Shown: positions 30,420-43,700 of the stretch, piece by piece
Layout of the letters: each line of letters opens with the position of its first letter
How positions within the stretch are numbered: the stretch's first letter is position 1
Origin: Patiria pectinifera
Lineage: Eukaryota; Echinodermata; Asteroidea; Valvatida; Asterinidae
Length of the DNA: 64,000 bases
Reading direction: 5' to 3'
NCBI GenBank assembly: GCA_029964075.1
Contig: CM057140.1
Location: 12,542,643-12,606,642, forward strand
The notes under the pieces: model-generated
Databases searched by the model: none
The model's input: the letters and a program-made list of their open reading frames with translations, nothing else
Told to the model about the DNA's origin: nothing
Program-made: the position numbers and the translations under genes

Positions 30420-33400
30420 TAAAAACTAAAAATTCGAAACTTGTGGTGCGGACTTAAACCGCTAGTTTTGGACTTAGTGGGGCAGAGTTTTTTTTTTGGA
30501 CGTTGGAAATTCGCAAACTTGGAAAGAGGAGGGTACAGTACTTAGCTGGACGCGCTTAGATGTAATTATATGGGTTTCTTTTTGGGGGGTCAAATTCAAA
30601 TTGACGGGTACATTTTCTTACTGTTCAGATCGCTAGGATAATCATGGCAGTAAAGATAACAAACAAGAGGACACTACATTAGGTGCGTATTCTTTGATGT
30701 TTTATTGATAAATTCCCACTTGGAATTTTTTTCATCAAAGTACACAGGAAACGGATACTTTTATATCCGTGAAAACATTGTATATCTCTGAAGATGTCAT
30801 AAGGGGAAATTAAGGCATGTTTGTCAAGATAAATGATATATTACTCTTTGGTAACTAAACGCTTGTCTTAAAATTGGTTGGATAATATGTATATGATATA
30901 TAAGACGGGTTGGGTATCAAATATAAAGATTATGGGTGGGAGTTTTCAAAGTATCTACTAATGGCCAAATTATCATTTACCTAATTTTAATATGTCTTAA
31001 TGTACAATATAAATAAATGCAAGAGATAGGATACTTATTCAAGTTAAGATAATCAAACACATCATATTTTTAAGATGGCTGAAGTAACTTGTTCATTTAC
31101 CAATATTTTTTCTTTAAACTATATCAACAGATATCTTTTGTCAAGAGAAATAATTGTATGTCAAATAAATAGGACAAATTTCCATAGTGAATAGCGTTTT
31201 CAGTTTTGAACCCTACTTCGGGTATAGAAAACCAACAATGTTAATAACAAATCGCAATGTGACATTTTAACGCAAACACCATCAACATTTTGAAACCAGT
31301 TTCAAATTAATATTGTGAAAAAAACTTCCTCAAAAACTTTTTTGATAAAACATTGCGGGCGGTATAACACTGTACAAAATTACCATGTCAAAACCCAACA
31401 TCTTAAAACATCGTTAAAATACCTTTTCAGTATCTCCCATTCACCGACTGTTGAACGTATATAACACAGTTTTGACACGGATAAGGGAAGATACACACGT
31501 AGGCCTAAACTCCATGTATTTATATACACTTTACAACGACCGAAATAAGAATATAATATTGCCCCAAAGAAAATCCAAATTTTACATATATTATCTCTCG
31601 TGTTCAAGCAGATCAGCGCAGTTTTTTGGCCATCTGAAACCATTCATTGTATTTCTTAAGTTAAATAGATATGCCATTTTCTCTGCTTTAAAAACAAACA
31701 AACCAGCACTGGTTTTACACAAAGTCGTACACTTCCATTGTCTTAAATAATTAGTACCATATTATTATAAACAAATTTATAAATAAGTGACCACTTTGTC
31801 AATATTTGGATTTAATTTAAATAAGTTATGATTTTAGGTCAATACTTCCATGATTAATCTTCTGCCAAGCACAAAATCGGCGATAAATAGTTATTTGAAA
31901 GAGAAAAAAAAAACATTTTGCGGGGAAAGCAAAACTGTCGGCCGATCACAAACGCAAACCCTGGTTTTTCGCATTTTAAGAAAAACATATATTGGGATTT
32001 AATTCTTGCATCATCTGTCAATCTTTTATATCTGTTTGCTCCATTTCAATCACCAAATCCCCTTCATTTTTAAGATTCCCTCTAAAACACTCAAAGAAAC
32101 AATAAATATCCGACTTTCTATTAACCCAAGGACTGAGTGAACGGAATGCACGTCGTGCGATATTTTCATGCGCCGACAAAAGCCAAAAAAGTGCCCGCCG
32201 ACAAATCTGATAACATTTAAGCAAGCGTGTTGAAAAGGGAGACATTTCCAACTTCTTCAATAAGCAATTTAACACATGTTCGTTTGACCCTAAGACTTTT
32301 AACCAAAACATTGACACCAAAAACAAGGAATACATGTTCATTTTGTTTTTCTTTTCGCGTAACAGAGCAGGTATTCATCTTGCAGATGTTTTCCCCATAA
32401 TTTTGTAGAAAATGAGTGTAGCATCTGAAAAATTCCCGGTTTGAAAAAAAGGTAGAACGGTTCGACCATGTCGACCTACTGTCATGTCCACATTATGTGG
32501 GTGACAAATTCACACAAAAACTCTCGTACAAAAACTTAAAAAATACAAACATATACTGTACAATACACTTTGGTTTTACAACAAGCATGTTTTATGATAA
32601 TGAAATTATATGACCTTTTTAAAGATGGTAACATTTTCATTGGCAATTGTAACACATCGTGCGCTGAAAAAGTCTTCTTTTTTTCCAAGTGCAACTTGCA
32701 CAAGAAATAATGACGTAGTTTTGAAAGGGCAGCGGGAAATTATACAACGCAAAGGTTGCACCCAATGTTTTGTTTCCTCTTTGAACGCAGTTTGATAAGG
32801 AGGCTTGTTAAAAAAAGCTGGTTTTTTTTACAATCAGTGAGCACTGGAAATAGAGCCTCAAAATGACGCCATTTTGTCTTTGAGCTTCCGAACCCCTTCT
32901 ATGGGCATTTTACACGGGGTTGATCGTTCTCTTCCAATTATTTTTGACAGAATGATTTCTAACCGTAAACACCCCAAGAAACATTCATGTTGGAGTTTTA
33001 TCTTGGCATTCCACAAGAAAAAAATGATGAGAAATCAGTTGGAGATGGGTAAAAACCAATTTTACTCACGACCTTTCACAGCCGGATTTTCGTACCTTGG
33101 TCTCCTTGTTCGATCACGTTTGTTTCCACATCGCATACTTGCGTGAGAACGAAAATGATAACGACGCGAAGATTTACCTACCTACATCCGATGGATTCTA
33201 GATTTAGTCGGGCTTGCTTGAATACAATTCTTATCAACGGTCATTTTAGATTTGTTTGTAAATGCGAATGCGACCTTCAAGTTAATTAAAACAAATTGTG
33301 TGCCCCAAAAGAAATTTTAGTCTCCTATTTAAGTTTCAGTTTGTACCCAATGACCGCCACAAAATCATTTCATAACTTTTCATCTTTGTATACGAGTGCT

Positions 33401-33780
33401 CAGAGTTCCACTTTTCCACACATATTTCAGATTTTCGGAAGTGAGGGGTTCATTTTTTCGGCACGATATTTCTGTCACCTCATGCGATTTTTTAGTGTCC
33501 ATAAATTGAGATGCCAATTTTCCAAAGGTCTTTTCCGAGGGTGATTTTCTTTAAATCAATATACCAAAAATAATGTTAAAACTCTGACTTTTACACACTA
33601 ATTTTCCTATTCGAGGGGTCCGGAAGCGCGCCACCAGGGGTCAACTTTCAGGCTCTATTGTCTCGATGGCAGTTTCTTATACCTTTGATGAACATCTCCT
33701 GAAGTATATAGTGTTACCAAAAATTAATATATAAAGTCCCGGCCAATAAAACCAAAACATCATTACACTGCACATTATAA
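30420..33780. other. gene-poor AT-rich intergenic DNA
   Basis: No exon-like signal stands out on either strand. Open frames reach 107 codons but show no known motif and no consistent splice signals. Confidence 0.5.
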
Positions 33781-33837
33781 GTCTCAACCATATATCTCAC
33801 CGCATTAGATCTATGTACCTTTGGGATTTTCAGACGA

Positions 33838-33940
33838 CGCACGTAGTCTGTGATCGTCGGCGATTGTCTGCGACCGTAACGCCCGTAGTCTGCGATCGTC
33901 GGCGATTGTCTGCGATTGTCTGTGATCGTCTGTGACGCAC
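33838..33940. repeat. short tandem repeats of GTCTGCGATCGTCGGCGATT
   Basis: About four imperfect units of GTCTG(C/T)GATCGTCGGCGATT. It is CpG-rich, unlike its flanks, and each unit contains partly self-complementary GATCG / CGATT words. Confidence 0.7.
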
Positions 33941-34283
33941 GGAGAGTCCGCGCTCAAAACCAGTAGAGATCTTTGCTTGTGTCTGCTGCTTCTAGCGCTG
34001 ATGACGAAGATGCTGTGTGGTTGAAAGAAGACAAAACAAATTTAGGTCATTAAAAGAATTAAAACTTAAATTGTTTGTTTAGTAATGATTTTAACAATTG
34101 TCCTGGAGGTAAATGAAAATGTCAACTCACTGCTTTTATAGACACTAGTACTAGGAGGTAGGTCAAATGTAGTACATGTACGTGAATGGGACGTAGATTC
34201 TTACGGACTTAATTTTTCTTACAGGTACTTTACGTTAGGATTTGAATGCTAGTTTAAACGATTTTGGTAAACAAATAAATATA

Positions 34284-34345
34284 GGGCTGGATAGCTCAGT
34301 TGGTAGAGCACCAGAGCGGCAATCCGGAGGTCGCAGGTTCAACTT
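34284..34345 (+). repeat. tRNA-like SINE head
   Basis: GGGCTGGATAGCTCAGTTGG TAGAGCA is a textbook D-arm, followed by GGTCGCAGGTTCAA. The T-arm then breaks off into AT-rich DNA, so it is a truncated SINE or tRNA fragment. GGTCGCAGGTTCAA also occurs in the repeat at 42509-42644. Confidence 0.65.
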
Positions 34346-35929
34346 TGAAAATATTTTTAAAAATGTAACGTGTAAGAATCACTTTACTCGTAAAAAAAAA
34401 CAAAACACGGAACGGTCGTTGACGTTTTCATCCCATGCACATCTCCCGCACCGGGATGGGTTTTACGGGTGGATCTGATCGTTTTCACTCATCATTCCCA
34501 GGCCTGTTCTTCACGGTCAAACGGACGGGACGCCACACAAACCAACAATAGCGGGCCCAAATGAACAAGCTAGCGGTTAATTATCCCGTATTAGTAATGA
34601 TTTAAGAGCGAGAGCTCATCCCGGTAAAACTCTGATGAGACGACCGCTGATGGATCAAGGTGCGTTACGTACATAAACCAGACCAGGGAAACAAGAGAAG
34701 ACGCACACACACACACAAGGGCTAAATGAACAGCATTCCCTGAGTTTTCCTATTATTAATCCCGCGCACGTGTTATATGTGGAATTTCAAAAGAAAATTA
34801 CGTCGGGTTATTAAGGAATAAGATGCACGTTGCCATGGAAACTGGGCTTATTTTAATGAAAGGATTGTGTTGATGCTGATTTTCAGATTTGGTGATGAGA
34901 AAAAGTCAGGATCGAATTTCAAAATGACGTTTGTAAATTTTGCAGTAATTAGCTTTAGAACTTGTATGGACTGCAACTATAATTATGGAATATCACTATA
35001 GGGCCATATATGTATAGCTATCCCCAACAGTCCTGAATCCTCCAATTTCAATACGATTTTGTACACCCTCTAGGGAGTAACTTAGGGTTTACTTTGTGTT
35101 ATCTTTTCTTAACGACAGTCCCGACTTGTTTACTCATTTATAAACGTGCACGTGGTTTTTTTTTTAATTGGAGTGTGATAGAGATTTTTGTTCCTCAGTT
35201 TAGTTTCTTTGCTTGTTAAATTTATGTCCAAAGAGCGGAAGAAATATCATTGGTTTCTGAAACGAAACCAACAGCTCTGTTTGTGCTCTACATAGTAGTA
35301 CATGTATAACTGTTATCAGATAAAATCTGAAAGACTTCTCTTCCATGCAAAAATGGCAAAGATACAAAATGTATTTTGTTTTTAAAGGACCACCTTAATA
35401 CAAAGCAATTACGTGAGAGAATTCAATAGCATTTGCAACACAATAGAAAAGAGTATATACGCATAACTCATTACGGTCAAAGGAGAAAGTAGAAGTTTCC
35501 AGCAGTGTCGTGGCTTGGAATACAAGACAACACCAACTATATAAACATGTTTGTGATTTTTGTAGTCAAAATATTTTCACCGCAAGTAGAACAGATTTAA
35601 ACAAAGGCTCGTGTTTTCAAATACAATTTAATTCGAAAGAACAAAAGACGAACGTGACCAAATTTTGGGAACACATGTGGGGACCCGGATTTATATCTTT
35701 GTATTGTGTCGGTGAGCCGAAGTCACGGTCTACGACATTTTAACCCTATTCTAATCGCAAACTGCTAAACTTGTCAACCGTCGCTGCAAAGTGCAGTTTT
35801 TTCGCAATGGTTTCTGCTACAATTAACATGAAATGCTTCTAGATTCTGTAGACAGTCTATAAAGACAGAAGTCTTATGTACATACACCACAATGCTGATA
35901 TTTACTTAAGATATCTCGACACCCATAGT

Positions 35930-35975
35930 ATTGTTGTTGTTGTTGTTGTTTGGCTGTGGTTGTTGTTGTTGGGTT
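35930..35975. repeat. GTT trinucleotide microsatellite
   Basis: A run of TTG/GTT units interrupted by TGGCTGTGG, then a T/G-rich tail. Confidence 0.85.
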
Positions 35976-37626
35976 TTTTTTTGTTTTAAGACGCAAAGGT
36001 TTCTTTGATGAAACGTAGTGCAAGCAGTGCGACTTTCCAAGCATCTCGATCTAGGAAACTAGCATCATGTTCGTCATTTTGCCAAACTGCCTTTTTCCTC
36101 AACCCGTGAAGTTTTTCTTTTTATTGTAATCAATTACATTCATTCATTTAAACTTATTGGGAGATTATGTGCAAATTCTAATTACAATTCGTATTAATGG
36201 TTCGTATAATTTATATAGGCACAAAACTCAAGGTGTTTTACTAAGTCACAGACACAACAGTCACAACCAATAGCAAATAGCAACGAGGGGTTGGGATTGT
36301 AATTTCATGTTAAAGATGTACATTGTATTCTCCATACTATTTTCCAGTTTCGTCTGGGAAAATAGATTGTTTTTTTCCCCTTGCAATATAAAAGGTATTC
36401 ACGTTTGAATAAGACATCGAACGAAAAAAATCCACCAACTTTTTTTTTATTGAATAACTGGCCCCCCAAAACTCGAAATATTGGCCGCCAGATAATAATT
36501 CGGCTTTCATACGGCTTGCTCGTTTGTGAGGTAAATGAAAGCCCTTTCAGAGGGTTGCAAACGCCCGAATTCGGAATAAAGCAGGTTTTTTTCGTTGAAA
36601 CAAAACATACAAATTTAAAGATTTTTCTGCTCTGTACTGCTAGCCATCAGGTGTATAATATACCATCCTGTCCCCAATCAGAGCATTATAAACGTGGTAG
36701 ACAATAAATTCTCGGTCGTTTCGGTGCGATGCGTTAACTCAAGCGTACGAGACAGTCAACGGCGGGGGCACTATGGCTAGATCAAGTTTCATGGAGTTGG
36801 CACGCAAGATGTGAGAAGTGAAGCCTAGAAATATGGGCATCTGAGTGCCAAAAAAATGGGTGCAAAATTAACTACGTGGTAATGCACTCTGTGATGAATG
36901 GGTTCTAGCCAAATGAACAGTCTTTTTTTTTCTTGATGCATGCGATAGAATGGATGAAGGAACAGACGATTGCCAAATTGCATTCCTTTTGTGTATTAAT
37001 TTGCACGGGTTCGCCATGTTGGACATGAAAACGAGGCCGACATAGAGAACAAAGACTTTCCCGAATAGTTGTTATTGGTAAGCTATCAGGTGAACATCTA
37101 TAGATACGTTATTAGCAGCCTCTCTTTCAAGTTTCCAACCTTGAATGACCAGGTCGCACTGTGAACATTAAGAATGCTTTACAGTAGAAAATGGGGGTAA
37201 ATGTTGGCTCCCCGTTTGCATGAAGGACAAATAAGAACCTTCACAAATTATGTAAGTAATTATTTTGCCCCAGAATAGAGGAGTTTAACTTTTTAAGCAT
37301 TTCGGGTTTGACAAAGTTTGGGGTCATCTTATAAATGGTCCCTCATTAAAACTTTCAAATCTACTCCTCCCTCAAAAACAGATATCTTAGAATGAACAAT
37401 TATTAGGCATTTTTGTTTTTTCTTAAGGATGTAGTAGGGAATGTGACTTGAAATTATTTTTCCATCACTGTTGTCGAGGGTAATTTTTGTTATGTCAGGA
37501 AAATCTGATGTACGAGCATAATTTTGTCATGAAAACAAGTATATTGATAAAGATCATTTGCTTATTTTGACGTCGTCTCGATTGTGAAAGTGTGGAAACT
37601 GTTATCTCAACCTTCGTTATCCTAAA

Positions 37627-37781
37627 TTACGAAAGCAGAGGACTCCGAGAATCCGGGACAGGTGGAGCGTGTACAAGCCTGTCATTCCGCCGCGAGGGTC
37701 GGCCGGCCGACCCGCTGAGGCAAGCAGCACCGCGCCGCGATGTCCTACCGATCGACAGAGCTTCTCTCCGGTATGCACGCT
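37627..37781 (-). CDS. VGLL2: probable VGLL2 exon 4 (C-terminus and stop)
   Basis: On the minus strand TTATCTTTCCAG is a strong acceptor; it joins exon 3 in the required phase 1 and gives 50 residues of Arg/Ser-rich sequence ending VPDSRSPLLS and TAA. The stretch is an isolated GC-rich island (including GGTCGGCCGGCCGACC) within AT-rich DNA, as for the other exons. The human terminus GASLLS is similar. The implied intron is 6.5 kb. No other acceptor in the gap looked as good to me, but I could not test all. Confidence 0.5.
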
Positions 37782-40700
37782 CTGGAAAGATAACCCATGA
37801 TGGTTTTGTTGCAATTACTTGTCTACAGAGACAGTACAGTGCGTAAATGATGGATGCATGGTGCAAATTGAATAATTGCGTACCAAAACGAAACCTAAAT
37901 CTATTAGCAATGGGCATAAGCCTGTGTAGTTTTTATTATGGGCTATCCCAAGTGAAACCAATTGATGTTTGCCTTTGTTTTGTTTTACCTTTGTTTTACA
38001 TTATTTTGTTCTTTGTGGTATATTGTATCTGAATAAATTAAACAGTTTGCGAGAATTTATGTTAGTCAAAATGTAACAATTTAAACAATAAATTCAAAGT
38101 AAAAAGAAAATTACAATGTAGGCTATCAAAACGAAAATTTAACACCAACATTTTAAGGAGTGACTTTTGGTTAATGTTACTTTAAAAGCTATCATTATGA
38201 TTAAACAAAGTACTTCCAACAACAACAGCATTACGGTAGTCCTCCAGAAATAAGACACAGCCTCTACCCTGTCTCTAAAGCAGTTACATGTACTAATTTT
38301 CGCTTGACCATCCCCCTCACTGGGCATGCATTGGGATGCTGCATCCGTCATGTCCGTCAATCTTATAAGAGATGAGAACGCAGGTTTCAACAGAATGTAG
38401 ATGCTAAAAGGGGATACGGTTTGCAAAATCTAAAGGTGCGAAAACGTATGCTGAAACAGAATAGCAAAGTTGACACAAATAGAAACAAGACTAGACAAGT
38501 CTGGTAAAGCTGGTCGCAGGGCTAATTTGGCTGGCGGGTGCAGGAAGTCATCTGACTATTTTGGGGGGCCATGGTGAGGCTTATGCAAGTCTAATCATCA
38601 CAAGTGACAGTTAGACAGAGTGACAGTCAGTCACGTCAGTGAGAAGTTGGCACAAATCGAATGGACCTTACTCACGAGACAGCCATTTTGGACGGGTTCC
38701 CTGAATGCATTTATTAATTGTGAACTAAAGAATGGGATGGTGCCAGACTATGTATACATTCTTGCCTCAATTTTTTTTTTTGGTGGCTTAAAACATTAGG
38801 GTAATAAATCACAAATTTATAACTATTCATTAGAGCAGACTGATATAATGTGTAATTAACTATATGTCATTGCTTTCATTTCTCTTCGCAAGTTCCACAA
38901 ATGAACATTTACCTTACTTTAAATTCAATATGGCCGACTCGTGAATAAGGCCAATGCTATTTGAACTTTTGCATGGTGGAGTACAGCATGTAGACGTTTG
39001 TGGATAAACCTTGTGGGGTTGATAAAGCTCTAAATGAGAGTTAAGGTTCTAAATACCCGAGAGATACATCTAGTTATCAGAACCATTATGTTCTTTTGCA
39101 GAGTAACTCTACACTATGCATGCTATGTTATGTACCTTTTCCGAATTTTCCACAGTCGGTAGGCCTACAATTTAAATATGCTACAAAACGATCGTAATAC
39201 CCTCAACAATGATAAAAAGAAATGGTGACTCTCAATAATCTTTACGACACCAAGGGGAAAAAACTTTGAAAACACCAAACTTTTGTTTATTCCGATATAA
39301 ATGCACGTGTAAAACGCTGGTCTTTTAATTCACATTTCTCTCATCGGACCGATGTGCCTTTGCGAACCGCCAAACCGCCAATAGATCACCGCTCAAGGTT
39401 TTTGTTTCCACCCAAAACCATTCAACTCTCATCCCGGCAATTTACGTAATGACCCAACCCTTTGCAATTCAGTCCTACAGACACATATCAGCTCATGTGG
39501 GTTAAGGTTACCTATTTTCCGAATTGGGCAAATAATAAAAAAAAAATCTACGCGGTGCTTTTAGCGCAAGGAGAGAAAAATAAAACTGACAATTTCACAA
39601 AGCCCGGATAAAAATACCTGCGAACTCTAGGGACGTCTATTTCCAATCAAGGCTCTAGCGGGTCGATTTCAGTGTTTCCGTGTAGTAGTCAGTCTAGGAG
39701 ACCGATCTTTCTCGGGTTTCAACTTGTTCGCAAACGCGGCGTTTACAGTTTCAGGAATTAACAGGTAGAAGCCGAGGCTACAAAAAGGGACCCTGCCGAC
39801 TTGCCGCCGGGTAATGCTTCAAATTAGCGGCGCTTGTGAACCGCCAGGCGCATCAAAAGGTTTTGCAGCAGGCACCGCGGCATCGGCCGACGGAGCCAGG
39901 CAGTGTATGATCGGGTGTTGGCCTATAAAGTTTTACCAAGGTACAAAAACCGAGTTCTTTTAATGCGAAAAGTGTCCGCATTTGAGCAACAATTTCCAAT
40001 CAGAAGAATAGTTGATACTTAAAAGAAGTGTTTGAAGACCATCCGACACTCACCAACATCAAAGATATCATACTCTACAATAATCACGAAAAACAAACGA
40101 AACTTGAATACCTCAAACCCACTGGGAACTATTAGAAAATACAGCACCTCATAATGTTCAAGTTTGTAATGAATATACAGTCGACTCTCGTTAATACAAA
40201 CTCAGCCCGACTTAGCCAAAATGTTATGTCAGCATTTTGTATTTTAAGTACCGTTCCTATTCACTGTTCACACAAATGCACAGTTCAGACCAAGGCTTTA
40301 TGTTTGCTACAACCAGAATTTGTATTAACGGTGTTTATATTAACTCTAAACCCTAAACCTCACCTAAAGCTACAAAATACTACTAGTACTAGTAGTAATC
40401 TGAAGTATGCAGTACTTCAGCATATACATGTGAGTGGGCACAGTACTCAGTTTTTAGTATTTGGGTACTGCATATATTTTTGTCGTACTTTGTACCATGG
40501 TACTTTACCCCAAAGTAAGCCTTAAGGGGGTAGGGTTAAGAGAGTCAACTGTATCATCAGTAAGCTCAATCTATGGTCTGTTCTTTAAAAGCGAGGCAGT
40601 GCTGACTCGGAAATTTTTTTAATGGTAACTGTTAATTTGTTTCTAAATAAAAGCTTCCTCTCTAACCACTATGAATCTGAGCAGTAAATAATTCTTTGCA

Positions 40701-43700
40701 AGATTAAGCAAAGTGAAAAATTACACCAGCCGAAAACGTGTTTAAGTACTACGAATTAGACAATAATTTATCTGGGTACCGGCTTTTTATATGAGCGTTT
40801 TATGAGAAAGTCATTTGTTTGGCAGTTTGTGTGGCAAGCAGGCCTATCACAACGGACCTATACGTGTCACCAGCAACCTCGTCCCCAGGGTGTCGAGCAG
40901 TACGCGCCCACCACTACCTGCTATTGGAAACGCGGTTGGAAATAAAGTAAGCACTGGGGACGAGGTTGGTGTCACCAGCCTTTCTTCTGGTAGAGCAGCT
41001 TCAGACCAGTCAAAGTTTTAACTCTGACAATATGTCAACCCAAAATGGTACCTACTGTGACGTCACGAGGAACTCGCCCGAGGCGGCGTGAGCCCTAGGC
41101 TCAAATACACCGTCCATACATCACCTAAATACTGCCAGGATTGGGTCCATGCACAATGACATCATTAATATCTATTCGTCAACATGTCAACTGGTTCTCA
41201 TGGACCGGCTGGCTTTAGCCCAAGTTCATCTATCATTTAATTTCATATCTGGATTCGCATCAAGGTCAAGCTTTTTTTGGACAAAATGGCCAAGGAATTT
41301 TGATATTTTGTCTTCAAACGCTACTGAATTTCCAGATAAGCCTCAAGATTATTTTCGTCTACAGTAAACACACGTGCTTGTATGTGGATCTTCTATTTTC
41401 TTCAGTAAATGCAATAAACGGATCCAGGAGGGGGTGACTGATTTGCATGACGAGCACCCCCCCCCCGCCCCATCTCTTTAACCCCTCCCCCAATGTCTGC
41501 AAAAATATTAGTTCCAAACTGCTGACTGGTAGATGACCTGACCCTCCTCGATCCTCCAAAGTCCTCCGGGCAGTTTAGGAGAATTTTGGAGGATTGAGAA
41601 TGAATGCAACATACAATTTTGGAGGAATGTGGAGGATTGAGGATGAATGCTCATTCAGTACCGGTTGATTTTGGAGGATTGATGGTGAACAGTGTTTGAA
41701 GAAGAGGAGGACTTTTGAGGATTGAAGATGAATGCATTTTGAGAGGCAAGACTATAGGAGGATTTTGAAGGATTGAGGCAGAAGGTAGGCCTGTCCTTCA
41801 TTTGAAGACTTTTTTCTGTAAAAGAAAAAAAACTGCCTCCCTCCTAGACTGATAGCCTATCTGGATCGGCCCCTGAATTCGTAATAAAGTTTCCCTCTGG
41901 TATAACAAAAGTTGAATTAGCTTGTACACTTTGGAAAGAAAAAAATTCAAAGCAAAGCTTATTTATGATTGTAAAGGACAAACTTTTCACCCCACTTGGC
42001 CGCGGCGAGGCTGCCATCATTAAGGTTCGGTCTGAGCATGGTCTGAGCAAAAATAAAATAAAATGGCGTTTTAATGACGACGGAGTGGGGACAATTACCG
42101 TCACGGGCAAAATGCCCGGCATGCGCATGAATCCATCATCTGTATGCCAATTTTGGCAGGGAAGAGCTAGCCTAGCTATATAGCTGGGGGCACGGTTAAT
42201 TGACAGGCTAGCTTTATCTGCAGGGCAGCGCGGGGGCGTTGCGGTTGGCGCGTGAGCCGTCACAGCAGAAGACAGAAAATGGGTTACGGAGTGGCGCGCT
42301 CGCGGAAAGGGTTGCAACCCGAGTGTGGCGACGCGGTGATTATTCTCGTGGAAGTCAAGCAAGGAGTCATTAAAAAACTGAAAAATAATAACATCGGTTT
42401 CTTTTTTTTCTTTTTTTAATTTTGCGTTCACAGGGTGATGTTTTCGTCAAACCAGGCTACATTTACTGCTTCAAATGTGAGAGGTGTGTTGACTATATTT
42501 TAAAAGTTGAACAAAGAAATTGACTGGAGCGGGATTTGAACCTTGCAATTCGGTACGCTAATCCTGGGGCGCGTAGCTTCACCGACACCCGAACGGTAAT
42601 ACGAAGGTCGCAGGTTCAAACCCCGCTCCTGTCATTGTCTTTGTTAATTTTTTTAAAATGATTATATATAATGCACCAGAGTCAGTTGCCCTTTTTGTGG
42701 TTATTTGAAAAGGTTAACTGCTTGAAGTTCTTATATAGTTTTATTATTAGATGCAGGTGGAAAATTATTGATGGATTTAGGCTGAGACATTCCTCGTGAT
42801 CCTTGAGTTCGGTTAAATTCCCATCAGGGTCGGCGTGTTGATTTCGGTGCAAAAGACACAGGAATCCGTGATTTTATCATCATAAAATTACAGTAGTCGC
42901 AATCTGTATTACGAATTGAATCTCGCAGCATCAATGGCGTTTACGCACGTAGGCCTCAGCTTGAACTTGTATTCTGTTAACAAATGATTGTTTTGACGCT
43001 ACGAAATACGGAGGCATTGGTCGTATTGCGCATGCGTAAGTACAGATAACGAAGACAGTTACAGGTCACGTGTGAGGGTAAGAGTCCATATAAGGTAAAA
43101 GAGACCAGATTTCGTAGGTGTCCAATTTTCACATGACACCGGACCGTTTATCATTACATGTACAATAACGTTTGCAGTATAATGCAGTATTTTTTTTCAT
43201 CCTTTCAAGTATCAAGACGCACAAAGGGTGCGTCAACTTCCATGGGCCATAGGAGTTATCAAGGAGTGAAATCCGAAACGGTGTCAGAACAGAGAGATTT
43301 TAAATACCGCTTTCATTGTCGACTTCAGTTTAACTTCCCGAGGAACGCGTGCAATGTCGTCGTGTTGAATTCCCCGCGTGTTCCGCGCATTCTTTCCCAC
43401 GGTCGTCCAAGGATCGTAAAGACATAAAATCCCTCTTAACGATTTGCTCGACGACACGCAATAGCTGGTATATATTGCTAGCATTGAGGGGGAATATTGC
43501 TACTCAACAATGTCTTCCTCAAATTGGCGAGGTATTCTCAACTATAGATGATTTGAGGTTTCCTGGAATGATTCAGCCTGTTTATGATTTGCAGGCAAGG
43601 TTATCATACCAAAACAGCTTGCCTGATTTGGCTTCAGCAGTCAATCACAGAACACCGCTGGTGGCGAGACTAGTCATTACAACGACGTAATATATGTGCG

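Noticed and set aside
34284-34345. Genuine tRNA gene
   Set aside because: The D-arm is excellent, but the T-arm is cut short and no acceptor stem can pair.
41844-42431. 195-codon open frame on the minus strand
   Set aside because: No recognisable domain, mixed composition across an AT-rich and a GC-rich part, and it lies within VGLL2 intron 3; most likely chance.
42434-42482. Plus-strand exon-like segment (acceptor TTCACAG, 17 codons, donor GAG|GTGTGT)
   Set aside because: It has no partner exon in phase on either side and no recognised family.
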